Assembly: GCF_004795015.1 (NCBI RefSeq)
Contig: NZ_SSBI01000007.1
Location: forward strand, 1 to 64,000
Length of the DNA: 64,000 bases
DNA from: Streptomyces sp. A1277
Lineage (GTDB): Bacteria; Actinomycetota; Actinomycetes; Streptomycetales; Streptomycetaceae
Reading direction: 5' to 3'
In this document: one piece after another, positions 54,411-63,329 of the stretch
Position numbering within the stretch: position 1 is the stretch's first letter
Layout: every line of letters starts with the position of its first letter
Position numbers and translations under genes: made by a program
Notes under the pieces: generated by a model
What the model was told of the DNA's origin: nothing
What the model saw: the letters and a program-made list of their open reading frames with translations, nothing else
Database searches by the model: none

Positions 54411-56595
54411 ACTGCTGTCGGCGGCCCCCGGCCCCCGGCCCTCTGCACGGGTCGTCCTTCAACGGCTCCGCGACGCTTCGGTGTATGGGAGGGGAGGTGG
54501 GCGGCGCCGCCGGGCCGATCTCGCACCAGACCGCCTTGCCCTCGCCCCGGGGTTCGATGCCCCACCGCGTGGCGACGGCGTCCAGCAGCAGCAGTCCGCG
54601 GCCCGAGGTCGCGGTCTCGCCCGGCGACCGGCGCCGCGGCCACGCACTGGAGCGGTCCTGCACCGAAAGCCGCACCCGGCGTACCGGCTCGGGCAGCACC
54701 TCCAGGGTGAGGACGGCGCCGCCCTCCGTATGCAGCAGCACGTTCACCAGCAGTTCGCCGGTCACCAGCTCCGCATCGTCGGCGAGTTCGGCCATCGCCC
54801 AGTCGGTCAGGGCCTGGCGCACGATCGTCCGCGCCTCGGAGAGCCCTTCCGGGTCCGCCTGGTGGACGTACTGGTGCAGCCTCGGTGCCCGGGGCGAGCC
54901 CGGGTCGGGGCTCCGGCGCAGCACCAGCAGGGCGACGTCGTCACCCGAACCCCAGCGTTCCCAGAGCCGGTCCGACAGATGGTCGGCCAGCGCCTCGGCA
55001 CCCGCCGGTCCCGCGCTGACCTCGGTGATCAGGGTGCGCACCCCGGCGTCGATGTCGGCGCCCGGCTCCTCCACCAGCCCGTCGGTGTACAGGACCAGGG
55101 TCTCGCCCGGCACCAGGTCGAGCCGGGTCTCCGGGTACTCCTCGTCACCGAAGTCCGTCGAGATGCCCAGCGGCATGCCTCCGCGCACCTGCGGGCTGCC
55201 GACCCGGCCGTCCATGTGCCGGATCAGGGGCCCGAAGTGACCGGCCCGCACCACCCGTACGGTCCCGGTCCCCAGATCGACCTGGGCGTAGGTGCACGTG
55301 GCGAACCGGTCCGTGTCCAGTTCGGCGAGGAACCGCGAGGCCCGGGCCAGCACCGTCGACGGCGGGTGCCCCTCGGCGGCGTACGCGCGCAGCGCGATCC
55401 GGAGCTGGCCCATGATCGCGGCCGCGTGCGTGTCATGGCCCTGGACGTCACCCACCACGATCCCGAAGCGGTCCTTCGGCAGCGCGATCACGTCGTACCA
55501 GTCGCCACCGACCTGGCGGCCGCTCCACGCCGCGTGGTAGCGCACGGCGATCTCGCCGCCCTCGATGTCGTGGATGCGGCGCGGCAGCATCGCCGACTGG
55601 AGTCCGGTGGCGAACTCGCGCTCCTCGTCGAACAGCGTGGCCCGCTGGAGGGACTGGGCGACGATCGCCGCCAGCCCCAGGCAGAGAATGCGTTCGTCGG
55701 GGTTGAAGGCGGTGCGCTCGCGGTAGAAGAGGGCGAGCCCACCGAGCGACCGCGCCTGCGCGACCAGCGGAAGATAGGCCGCCGCCTGGAACTTCATCCG
55801 CCCCACGTACGGCTCCAGCATCGGGTAGCGCCGCGTCAGCGCCGCCAGGGAGCTCACGAACCGCGGCCGCCCGCTCAGCACGGTGTCGGCCAGTGGGAGC
55901 TTCGGGTCGAGGCGGCCCGACCCCAGCTCGTCGATGGCCTCCAGGGACTCGCCGCTCACCGCAATGACGTTCAGCGCCGCATTGTCCAGCAGGCCGAGCG
56001 CCAGCCCGTCCGCGCCCAGCCGCGCGAGCCCCCCGGGCCCCGTCAGGGCCGCGGTCACGTCGTCCACCGTGACCGCCCGCGAGAGAGCACTCGTTGTTCG
56101 TTCAACGATGTCGGTCTGCCGTTGGTGGCGCTTTTCCAGTTCCAGCACGAAGGCCGAATGGGTGACCTCGGCCGTCGCGTCCCGCACCAGACCGATCACC
56201 CGGCGCGCCTTCCCGCCCTCGCTGCGCAGGATGCGGCCCTGCACATGGGTCCACTGGTCGCGGCCGTCATCGAGCGCAATCCGGAAGTGGACGCTGTACG
56301 AGCTGTCGCCGTCCTTCAGCGCGTCGTCCGTCGCCACCCCGAGCCGGATGCGCTCCCCGGGCTCCAGCCGCTCCGCCAGGACCTCCGGCCGCCCGTCGTA
56401 CGAGGCCGGGTCCACGCCGAAGACCAGCAGGCCCGCCTCGTCGATGTCCATCGTCCCGGCATCGAGATCCCACTCGAAACTGCCGGTCCGGTTCAGGGCG
56501 AGCCGCTCCGCCGTGCCGGTCTCGCAGGCCGGCGTCTTGCCGGCCGGCCTGCCGGGCGGGCCGGGAATGATCGGCGGCCGGTTCTGATCGGTCAT
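54409..56595 (-). CDS. PAS-GAF-PP2C-HATPase SpoIIE-type phosphatase
   Basis: 728 residues. A PAS-like sensor (about 30-150: RTGSFEWDLDAGTMDIDEAGLLVFGVD) and a GAF domain (about 160-330) precede PP2C with QVGGDWYDVIALP, GDVQGHDTHAAAIMGQ and VLYTDGLVEEPG. The C-terminal HATPase/RsbW domain ([36 protein letters not shown]) could phosphorylate the same anti-anti-sigma partner. The ATG at 56595 has GGAG 5 bp upstream. Third such phosphatase in this window, and the second to carry its own kinase domain. Confidence 0.92.
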   Translation of the reverse strand: MTDQNRPPIIPGPPGRPAGKTPACETGTAERLALNRTGSFEWDLDAGTMDIDEAGLLVFGVDPASYDGRPEVLAERLEPGERIRLGVATDDALKDGDSSYSVHFRIALDDGRDQWTHVQGRILRSEGGKARRVIGLVRDATAEVTHSAFVLELEKRHQRQTDIVERTTSALSRAVTVDDVTAALTGPGGLARLGADGLALGLLDNAALNVIAVSGESLEAIDELGSGRLDPKLPLADTVLSGRPRFVSSLAALTRRYPMLEPYVGRMKFQAAAYLPLVAQARSLGGLALFYRERTAFNPDERILCLGLAAIVAQSLQRATLFDEEREFATGLQSAMLPRRIHDIEGGEIAVRYHAAWSGRQVGGDWYDVIALPKDRFGIVVGDVQGHDTHAAAIMGQLRIALRAYAAEGHPPSTVLARASRFLAELDTDRFATCTYAQVDLGTGTVRVVRAGHFGPLIRHMDGRVGSPQVRGGMPLGISTDFGDEEYPETRLDLVPGETLVLYTDGLVEEPGADIDAGVRTLITEVSAGPAGAEALADHLSDRLWERWGSGDDVALLVLRRSPDPGSPRAPRLHQYVHQADPEGLSEARTIVRQALTDWAMAELADDAELVTGELLVNVLLHTEGGAVLTLEVLPEPVRRVRLSVQDRSSAWPRRRSPGETATSGRGLLLLDAVATRWGIEPRGEGKAVWCEIGPAAPPTSPPIHRSVAEPLKDDPCRGPGAGGRRQQ

Positions 56596-56803
56596 TCCAG
56601 CTCCGAGGATCGTCCGGCGGGTCTGCCGTACGGCGTGCCTCAATTGTCCGGCCGGTTCGGTACGCCTGCCACAGCGGAGACCGCCCCGCACTGCGCGTCG
56701 GAGCCCCCTCGTACCTCGTCCGCGGGGCGCCGCGCACAATGGCAGCGGAAGATCGTCCGTGACCCGCGGACGGTACGGCACGAGGGCTGAGCGGAGCGCA
56801 CGC

Positions 56804-57874
56804 ATGAACCACGAGGATCCCGTCCTGCTGCATACCGAGGGACGCGTCCGCCACCTCACGCTCAACCGGCCCCGCGCCCTGAACGCGCTGAACCACGCCA
56901 TGGTGCTGCGCCTGGCCGAAGCGCTCGACGCGGCGGAGCACGACCCGGCCGTCACCGCGGTCCTGCTCACCGGCGCTGGGGAGCGGGGCCTGTGCGCGGG
57001 CGGCGACATCCGCGCCGTCCGCGACGACGCGCTGGCCGGCGGCCGCGCCTCACTGGACTTCTGGCGCGACGAATACCTGCTCAACGCCCGGATCGCCCGC
57101 TTCCCCAAGCCGTACATCGCGCTCATGGACGGCATCGTGATGGGCGGCGGCATCGGAGTCTCCGCCCACGGCTCCGTCCGGATCGTCACCGAGCGCTCCC
57201 GCATCGCGATGCCGGAGACCGGAATCGGATTCGTCCCGGACGTCGGCGGAACGTACCTGCTGGGGACCGCGCCCGGCGAACTCGGTACCCACCTGGCACT
57301 CACCGGCGAGACGATCGGCGCCGCGGACGCGCTGCTCTGCGGCCTCGCCGACCACTTCGTGCCCGCACAGGGGCTCGCCGCCCTCGTGGCCGGTCTCGGC
57401 GCCTGCACCACGCCCGAGGAGGTCAGCGCGACCACCGAGCGGCACGCCCGCCCCGCACCCGGCGGCGTGCTGGCCGCCCACCGCGACTGGATCGACTCCT
57501 GCTACGCGGCGGACACGGTCGAGGAGATCGTCGACCGCCTCGCCGGCCACGGCGCCCCCGAGGCCAAGGAAGCGGCGGACACCATCCTGGCCAAGGCGCC
57601 CACCTCGCTCAAGGTGACCCTCGAAGCCGTCCGCCGGGCACGGCGCATCGGCGGCCTCGAAGCGGTGCTCGACCAGGAGTACCGCGTCTCGACCGCCGCC
57701 TTCGCCGGGCCCGACCTGGTGGAGGGCGTACGGGCGCAGATCGTGGACAAGGACCGCACCCCCCGGTGGGACCCGGCCGAGCTCTCCCGGGTCACCGACG
57801 AGGACGTCGCCCGCCACTTCGCACCCCTCGGCGACCGCGAACTCGGCCTCGCCCCGGCGCCGGAAGCCGGCTGA
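56804..57874 (+). CDS. 3-hydroxyisobutyryl-CoA hydrolase-like crotonase
   Basis: 356 residues of the crotonase superfamily. VRHLTLNRPRALNALNHAMV, oxyanion GERGLCAGGDIRAV and the acidic FVPDVGGTYLLG segment match HIBCH rather than plain enoyl-CoA hydratases; GRASLDFWRDEYLLNARIARFPKPYIALMDGIVMGGGIGVS is also typical. Reaction by family: release of 3-hydroxyisobutyrate in valine breakdown. The ATG at 56804 follows GGAG. The divergent phosphatase start is 208 bp away. Confidence 0.92.
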   Translation: MNHEDPVLLHTEGRVRHLTLNRPRALNALNHAMVLRLAEALDAAEHDPAVTAVLLTGAGERGLCAGGDIRAVRDDALAGGRASLDFWRDEYLLNARIARFPKPYIALMDGIVMGGGIGVSAHGSVRIVTERSRIAMPETGIGFVPDVGGTYLLGTAPGELGTHLALTGETIGAADALLCGLADHFVPAQGLAALVAGLGACTTPEEVSATTERHARPAPGGVLAAHRDWIDSCYAADTVEEIVDRLAGHGAPEAKEAADTILAKAPTSLKVTLEAVRRARRIGGLEAVLDQEYRVSTAAFAGPDLVEGVRAQIVDKDRTPRWDPAELSRVTDEDVARHFAPLGDRELGLAPAPEAG

Positions 57875-57919
57875 CGCCGAAGCGGAGGCCCCACCGCCGG
57901 GCCCGTCGTGGCGAACGGC

Positions 57920-58147
57920 TCAGTGACCGCTGCCCGACAGGCTCGGCCGGAGCGACGAGATCAGGTCGAAGAACCGGGTCTCGTTGCCCGAGAGCCCCGC
58001 GCGCCTGAGCGCCCCGTCGGCCTCCTCGATCGGTGAGGCGAGCAACGGCAGGTACAGCGGGGCGTCCTGCGGATCGGAGAGGACCGCCCGGGTCGCCTCC
58101 AGTAAACGGACATAGGCTTGCGCCGCGGCGAGTTCGTCCTTGCGCAT
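57920..58147 (-). CDS. small hypothetical protein
   Basis: 75 residues beginning MRKDELAAAQAYVRLLEATRAVLSDPQDAPLYLPLL, predicted helical, and ending FFDLISSLRPSLSGSGH. The amino-acid pattern is protein-like with good codon bias, but no clear Shine-Dalgarno and no recognised family. It converges with the HIBCH-like gene and follows the next hypothetical on the same strand. Confidence 0.55.
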   Translation of the reverse strand: MRKDELAAAQAYVRLLEATRAVLSDPQDAPLYLPLLASPIEEADGALRRAGLSGNETRFFDLISSLRPSLSGSGH

Positions 58148-58235
58148 CTCAGCATCTCCCGGTCAGAGGTGTCGGACCCACAAGCATCCCCCACGGGTCT
58201 GACAGTGACCCCCGGCCGCGGGCGCGGCACGGCTT

Positions 58236-58727
58236 CTATCGGCCGTCCGGCCGACCTCCGCCCGCCGGCGGCTCGACCTCCAGGAACCGGCGGCCGCGCG
58301 GCCCCCGGTACAGCAGCGCCGTCCAGCCCAACTCCCGCAGGACCGCCGCGCACCGGGTCAGCTCGCCCTCCTCCTCGTACGCGGCCCCGCTGCCGGACGG
58401 ACCCGGCCACTCCACCCGCACCGTGTCCGGCGAGGACCCGGCCGCCACCCGGTACCCCTTGGCGGTGCGCCGCCCTGACGGGTCGACGGCCGAAGCGGGC
58501 AGCCCCGCCGCCTCCAGCGCCAGGGCAACGGCCCGTACCGGCCGGTGCAGTTCCCACGGGGCCGGTACGGACTCCGGGTCGGCACGGTCCGCGTTCGTCA
58601 GGCGCCTGATCTGGAGCAGCCCGGCGAACGCGGTCCGCACCGAAGCGGCGCGCGCCCGCTCAGGTCCGGGGTCCGGCGGGCCGTCCCCCGTGGCCGGTTC
58701 GAAGCCGCTGTCCGCCTCGGCGCCCAT
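58236..58727 (-). CDS. hypothetical protein
   Basis: 163 residues. The middle and C-terminal part has ordered segments (RTAFAGLLQIRRLTNADRADPE, ALALEAAGLPASAVDP, GELTRCAAVLRELGWTALLYRGPRGRRFLEVEPP). The ATG at 58727 is preferred because GGAGG sits 8 bp upstream; an ATG two codons earlier is too close to it. No family recognised; no membrane or export signal. Confidence 0.6.
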   Translation of the reverse strand: MGAEADSGFEPATGDGPPDPGPERARAASVRTAFAGLLQIRRLTNADRADPESVPAPWELHRPVRAVALALEAAGLPASAVDPSGRRTAKGYRVAAGSSPDTVRVEWPGPSGSGAAYEEEGELTRCAAVLRELGWTALLYRGPRGRRFLEVEPPAGGGRPDGR

Positions 58728-58813
58728 CCGCATCCCCTCCGCCGTACCGTCCTGCCGCCAGTGTGCGCCGCCCCACCGACAACGGGCCGGTCGCCCCACC
58801 GACAGCGGGCCGG

Positions 58814-60211
58814 TCAGGGCCGGGCCGCCCCGAGAACCTTGCCGGGATTGAGGATGCCGTGCGGATCGAGCGCCGCCTTCACCGCGTGGTGCATGGCGAG
58901 CACGGCGGGGCCGAGCTCCTTGTCCATGCCGCGCATCTTCAGCAGCCCCACCCCGTGCTCACCCGTGACCGTGCCGCCGAGCGCGATCGCGTCGTCCAGG
59001 ATGTCCTCGAAGGCCGACTGGGCGCGGGACCGGGCCGCCTCGTCACCCGGAGGCGTGATGATGAGGGGGTGGAGGTTGCCGTCGCCCGCGTGCGCGATGT
59101 TGGCCACCAGGATGTCGTGCCGGGCGGCCGTCCGCTCGATCCGGGCCAGCATCTCGGGGACAGCGGTGCGCGGCACGCAGACGTCCTCGGTGAGGACCGG
59201 ACCCAGCCGCTCCAGCGCCGGATAGGCCAGGCGCCGCGCCTGGAACAGCGCGTCCGCCTCCTGCTGGTCCGTGGAGACCGCCGCCCAGGTCGCCGCGGCG
59301 CGTTCGAAGCAGTCGCGGATCAGCTCGGCCTCGGCGTCGCCCTCGGCCCCCGGCGTGTCGATCCGGCCGAGCAGCACCACGTCCGCGTCGGCGGACAGCC
59401 CCATCTTCTTCCAGGCGTCCACAGCGGCGAGACAGTGCCGGTCCACCAGTTCCAGCGCCGACGGGATGACCCCGCAGGCCGTCACCGCGCTCACGGCCTC
59501 GCCCGCCGCGACCACCGACGAGAAGTACCCGGCCACCGTCCGCTCCTGGAGCCGGGCCGGACGCAGCCGCACCGTGATCTCCGTGATGACCCCGAGCGTG
59601 CCCTCCGAACCCACCATCAGCCCGGCCAGATCGTATCCGGCCACGCCCTTCGCGGTGCGGCGGCCGAGCGACACGACCTCGCCGAGGCCGTTGACGACCT
59701 CAAGACCGAGCACGTAGTCGCGCGTCACGCCGTACTTGACGCAGCACATCCCGCCGGCGTTGGTCGCCACGTTCCCGCCGATGGTCGACCAGGGGGAACT
59801 GGCCGGGTCCGGCGGGTACCACAGACCGTGCTCCGCGCTCGCCGCCCGCAGGTCGTCGTTGACCACACCCGGCTGCACGACCGCCAGCCGCTCCGCGCGG
59901 TCGATGGAGACGACACGGTTCATGTCCTCGAAGGACAGCACGATCGACCCGTCCACGGCGTTCGCACCGCCGGACAGACCCGTGCCCGCGCCGCGCGGGA
60001 CCAGAGGAACGCCATGGGCCAGGCAGTGGCGCACCACGTCCTGGACCTCGGCGGTGCTCTGCGGCCGCACCACGGCCATCGGAGTCCCGTACGGAGCCCA
60101 CTCGGCCTCGTCGTGCTGGTAGCGGCCCAGGCCCGCCGGATCGGTCAGCACCCGCTGGGCCGGAATGCTGTCGACTGGTGCGTTCGCCACGAGAGTGGCC
60201 ACCTCCCACAT
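58814..60211 (-). CDS. FAD-linked oxidase, GlcD/D-lactate dehydrogenase type
   Basis: 465 residues. FAD-binding PCMH domain with VVRHCLAHGVPLVPRGAGTGLSGGA and PASSPWSTIGGNVATNAGGMCCVKYGVTRDYV (typical GlcD), then a C-terminal FAD-oxidase cap ending ANIAHAGDGNLHPLIITP and TVTGEHGVGLLKMRGM. Substrate by family is glycolate, D-lactate or another 2-hydroxyacid, with electrons passed to a membrane or Fe-S partner; no GlcE/GlcF genes are adjacent. ATG at 60211; an in-frame GTG further in has a better-placed GGGAGG. Confidence 0.92.
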   Translation of the reverse strand: MWEVATLVANAPVDSIPAQRVLTDPAGLGRYQHDEAEWAPYGTPMAVVRPQSTAEVQDVVRHCLAHGVPLVPRGAGTGLSGGANAVDGSIVLSFEDMNRVVSIDRAERLAVVQPGVVNDDLRAASAEHGLWYPPDPASSPWSTIGGNVATNAGGMCCVKYGVTRDYVLGLEVVNGLGEVVSLGRRTAKGVAGYDLAGLMVGSEGTLGVITEITVRLRPARLQERTVAGYFSSVVAAGEAVSAVTACGVIPSALELVDRHCLAAVDAWKKMGLSADADVVLLGRIDTPGAEGDAEAELIRDCFERAAATWAAVSTDQQEADALFQARRLAYPALERLGPVLTEDVCVPRTAVPEMLARIERTAARHDILVANIAHAGDGNLHPLIITPPGDEAARSRAQSAFEDILDDAIALGGTVTGEHGVGLLKMRGMDKELGPAVLAMHHAVKAALDPHGILNPGKVLGAARP

Positions 60212-60281
60212 TGGATGTACTACCCACCATCATTGCGCGCAGGCCGCCGCCCCGCGGACCGGGCCCTGTGCGCGGAGTCGA

Positions 60282-60287
60282 TAGGCT
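60282..60287 (+). promoter_or_regulatory. -10 hexamer for pentapeptide-repeat gene
   Basis: TAGGCT at 60282-60287 fits the Streptomyces HrdB -10, about 45 bp before the GTG start. No good -35 is visible. Confidence 0.35.
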
Positions 60288-60331
60288 CCGGTACCGCCCA
60301 CGAACCCCGCGTCCCGGAGGATCCACGTACC

Positions 60332-61168
60332 GTGCCCGACAACGACCGCCCGGACGGACGCGGCCGTGCCGCCCTGCGCGCCGACTGCGGGAACTGCTTC
60401 GCGCTGTGCTGCGTCGCGCTGACCCTGACCCGGTCCGCCGACTTCGGCCTCGACAAGGCCGCCGGCACGCCCTGCCGCAACCTCCGGGACGACTTCCGCT
60501 GCGGCATCCACACCCGGCTGCGCACCGAGGGCTTCCCCGGCTGCACCGTGTACGACTGCTTCGGGGCCGGTCAGAAGGTGTCGCAGGAGACCTTCGGCGG
60601 GCGGGACTGGCGCGGCGCCCCGGAGACCGCGCAGCAGATGTTCCAGGTCTTCCCGGTCGTCCGGCAGCTCCACGAACTGCTGTGGTATCTCACCGAGGCG
60701 GCCACCCTGGCACCGGCCCGCTCGTTGCGCGGCGAGATACGGCGCACCCTGGAGGCGACCGAACGCCTCACCCGCCTCGAACCCGCAGCCCTCGCGGACC
60801 TCGACGTCGCGGCGCACCGGGGCGAGGTCGCCGTCCTGCTGGCGCGTGCCGGCGAGCTCGTGCGCGCCACCGTGCCCGGCCGCAAGAAGCGCAGCCACCG
60901 AGGCGGCGACCTCATCGGCGCCCGGCTCAAGGGGGCCGATCTGCGGGGCGCCGATCTGCGCGGCGCCTACCTCATCGCGGCGGACCTCAGCGGCGCCGAC
61001 CTCCGCCTGGCCGACCTCATCGGCGCGGACTTCCGGGACGCGGACCTGTCGGGCGCCGACCTGACCGGGGCGCTCTTCCTGACACAGGCCCAGGTGAACG
61101 CCGCCCGGGGGAGTGGCGCCACCCGGCTCCCGCCGTCGCTCGGCCGCCCCGCGCACTGGGCGGACTGA
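60332..61168 (+). CDS. Cys-rich pentapeptide-repeat protein
   Basis: 278 residues. The N-terminal third is cysteine-rich: DCGNCFALCCVAL, TPCRNL, DFRCGIHTRL, GFPGCTVYDCFGAGQ, eight Cys in about 65 residues, resembling the Zn/Fe-binding YkgJ-like fold. A helical middle (VVRQLHELLWYLTEAA) leads to about ten tandem A(D/N)L-type pentapeptides (GADLRGADLRGAYLIAADLSGADLRLADLIGADF) forming a right-handed quadrilateral helix. The GTG at 60332 has GGAGG 11 bp upstream. Unlike Qnr/MfpA proteins, it adds a metal-site module; gyrase protection is only a guess. Confidence 0.85.
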   Translation: MPDNDRPDGRGRAALRADCGNCFALCCVALTLTRSADFGLDKAAGTPCRNLRDDFRCGIHTRLRTEGFPGCTVYDCFGAGQKVSQETFGGRDWRGAPETAQQMFQVFPVVRQLHELLWYLTEAATLAPARSLRGEIRRTLEATERLTRLEPAALADLDVAAHRGEVAVLLARAGELVRATVPGRKKRSHRGGDLIGARLKGADLRGADLRGAYLIAADLSGADLRLADLIGADFRDADLSGADLTGALFLTQAQVNAARGSGATRLPPSLGRPAHWAD

Positions 61169-61172
61169 CCGG

Positions 61173-61679
61173 TCAGACGTCGGGGGCCTCCAGCGCCGCC
61201 TTGAGGCGTTCGAGCGTGGTGCGGATGTTGCGGCGCTGGAAGGCGGCGAAGGTGTGCCCCCTGGTGGCCACCCGGTCGAAGGCGTTGGCCACGGCATCGG
61301 GCCAGGCCCGGCGGTCGTCGGTCCAGGTCTCCGTGACCCGGGTGCCGCCGTCCACGGCTTCGAACCGGTACTCCCACGTGGCGATGGGCCCGCGCAGCAA
61401 CGGCCGCCGGGCACCGATCGCGTGGACCCGGAAGGCGAACCGGCGGCCCGGATCGGCCGCCGTGACCGTGCACCGCGTCGTCCAGCTCACCGGACCACGC
61501 TTGTTGCGGCCGTCGAAGACCATGCCGACGTACGCCTCGCCGCGTTCCCCCAGCACCCGCGCGCCTCGGTTCTCCGGACTCCAGCGGCCCATCGCCGTGG
61601 GATCGCTCAAGCGGTCGTACACGTCGGACGGATCGGCGAGCACGACGATGCTGTCCGACACGGACATGGTGCGGGGCAT
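61173..61679 (-). CDS. SRPBCC (START/Bet v1-like) family protein
   Basis: 168 residues. MSVSDSIVVLADPSDVYDRLSDPTAMGRWSPE start, GRRFAFRVHAIG, GPIATWEYRFEAVDGGTRVTETWTDDRRAWPDAVANAFDRVA and an amphipathic C-terminal helix RRNIRTTLERLKAALEA fit the polyketide-cyclase-like subgroup with a hydrophobic pocket. Divergent from the radical-SAM-like gene with a shared TGACCGGTCA palindrome. The ligand is unknown. It stops 4 bp from the pentapeptide gene. Confidence 0.88.
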   Translation of the reverse strand: MPRTMSVSDSIVVLADPSDVYDRLSDPTAMGRWSPENRGARVLGERGEAYVGMVFDGRNKRGPVSWTTRCTVTAADPGRRFAFRVHAIGARRPLLRGPIATWEYRFEAVDGGTRVTETWTDDRRAWPDAVANAFDRVATRGHTFAAFQRRNIRTTLERLKAALEAPDV

Positions 61680-61767
61680 GGGGCACTTCCGTTCCGCGGC
61701 CGGCTGCGGTCACCACCGGGCGTCGGGCCGGCCGCACGGCCGACGGGCTCCCGCACCCACACCTTAC

Positions 61768-61785
61768 TGACCGGTCACATAGGAT
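61768..61785. promoter_or_regulatory. TetR-like palindrome and -10 in divergent gap
   Basis: TGACCGGTCA (61768-61777), a perfect 10-bp palindrome, then CATAGGAT, giving a TAGGAT -10 (61780-61785) for the radical-SAM-like gene. On the other strand CAGTAAGGT gives a possible -10 for the SRPBCC gene. Flanks TAC/ACA resemble typical TetR operators. No TetR gene is present. Confidence 0.5.
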
Positions 61786-61899
61786 CCGGCGGCGGGGAGT
61801 GACGCATCCGGCAGCCGGAACGAGAACGCCCCGCGGCCGTGGTTCGTTGCACAGACGTCGCACCCGGAACACCGCCGAGACCGACCGAGGAGCCCGCAC

Positions 61900-63279
61900 A
61901 TGCCCAGCCGTACCGACCCCAGCCGCACCGAGCCCGCAGACGCGGACGCCGGCCGCACCCGTCTGATCGAGCGGCTGATGGAGCAGTTCCCGCACGTGCC
62001 GCGGGAAGCCGTCATCAAGGAGGACCTGCTGCGCGGCGGCCTCGCCTTCGACGAGTCCGCGCTCAGCGACAACGAGGACGGCGACGTCAAGCCGAAGTCC
62101 TACTTCATCTTCTCCTTCGACCACGGCACCCTGCCCGAGCTGGGCGCGGCCGCGCTGCGCCGCCCGCCGGAGGAGATCGTGCTCACCGGAGGGCCGTACG
62201 ACCTGCGGCGCACCGTCGTCTCGGTCCGGGTGAACCCGGCATCCCCCTACCGGGTCGCGGCGGACGACGACGGCGTGCTCGGGCTCTACCTCGACGGCAG
62301 GCGGATCTGCGACGTGGGCCTTCCCCCCATGCCGGACTACTACCGGCACACCCTTGCCAACGGGAAGTCCGTCATGGAGGTCGCCCCGACCATCCAGTGG
62401 GGCTATCTCGTCTACCTCACCGTCTTCCGGGTCTGCCAGTACTTCGGCGCGAAGGAGGAGTGCCAGTACTGCGACATCAACCACAACTGGCGCCAGCACA
62501 AGGCGGCGGGCCGCCCGTACACCGGGGTGAAGCCCGTCGAGGAGGTCCTGGAGGCGCTCGCCGTCATCGACCGGTACGACACGGCGAAGACCTCCACCGC
62601 GTACACCCTCACCGGCGGCGCCATCACCTCGCACATCGGCGGACGGGACGAGGCGGACTTCTACGGCCAGTACGCCAAAGCCATCGAGGAGCGTTTCCCG
62701 GGCCGCTGGATCGGCAAGGTCGTCGCCCAGGCCCTGCCCAAGGCCGACGTCCAGCGGTTCCACGACTACGGGGTGAAGATCTACCACCCCAACTACGAGG
62801 TGTGGGACCGTCGGCTGTTCGAGCTGTACTGCCCCGGCAAGGAGCGCTACGTCGGCCGCGACGAGTGGCACCGCCGCATCCTGGACTCCGCCGACGTATT
62901 CGGCGCCCGCAACGTCATCCCCAACTTCGTCGCCGGTGTGGAGATGGCCGAGCCGTTCGGGTTCACCACGGTGAAGGAGGCCATCGACTCCACCACCGAG
63001 GGCCTGCGCTTCTTCATGTCTCACGGCATCACCCCGCGCTTCACCACCTGGTGCCCCGAGCCGACGACCCCGCTCGGCAAGACCAACCCGGACGGTGCGC
63101 CGCTGGAGTACCACATCCGGCTGCTGGAGGCGTACCGCGCGACGATGGAGGAGTACGGGCTCAGCTCGCCCCCCGGCTACGGCCCGCCCGGAGCGGGCCA
63201 GGCCGTGTTCTCCGTCAGCTCCTTCATGGACAGCCTGCCGGCCGTCCCGCAGGACAAGGACGCCGCCGGGGGGCGGTGA
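61900..63279 (+). CDS. radical-SAM-like protein with CX8CX2C motif
   Basis: 459 residues. A central VFRVCQYFGAKEECQYCDINHN segment has three cysteines at 179, 188 and 191, i.e. CX8CX2C rather than the classical CX3CX2C. Around it lie typical radical-SAM-fold landmarks: YTLTGGAITS (the GGE/SAM-binding strand region), GKVVAQALPKADVQRFHDYGVKIYHPNYEVWD and a late NFVAGVEMAEPFGFTTVKEAIDST. An N-terminal domain with LTGGPYDLRRTVVSVRVNPASPYRVAADDDGVLGLY precedes it. I assign the superfamily with fair confidence; the substrate is unknown. Only a weak Shine-Dalgarno (GAGG, 11 bp before the ATG) is visible. Confidence 0.75.
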   Translation: MPSRTDPSRTEPADADAGRTRLIERLMEQFPHVPREAVIKEDLLRGGLAFDESALSDNEDGDVKPKSYFIFSFDHGTLPELGAAALRRPPEEIVLTGGPYDLRRTVVSVRVNPASPYRVAADDDGVLGLYLDGRRICDVGLPPMPDYYRHTLANGKSVMEVAPTIQWGYLVYLTVFRVCQYFGAKEECQYCDINHNWRQHKAAGRPYTGVKPVEEVLEALAVIDRYDTAKTSTAYTLTGGAITSHIGGRDEADFYGQYAKAIEERFPGRWIGKVVAQALPKADVQRFHDYGVKIYHPNYEVWDRRLFELYCPGKERYVGRDEWHRRILDSADVFGARNVIPNFVAGVEMAEPFGFTTVKEAIDSTTEGLRFFMSHGITPRFTTWCPEPTTPLGKTNPDGAPLEYHIRLLEAYRATMEEYGLSSPPGYGPPGAGQAVFSVSSFMDSLPAVPQDKDAAGGR

Positions 63280-63329
63280 GCGGGAGACGTGCCTACGCCT
63301 GCGGGGGCGCGGCCTCGGCGCCGAGTTCG

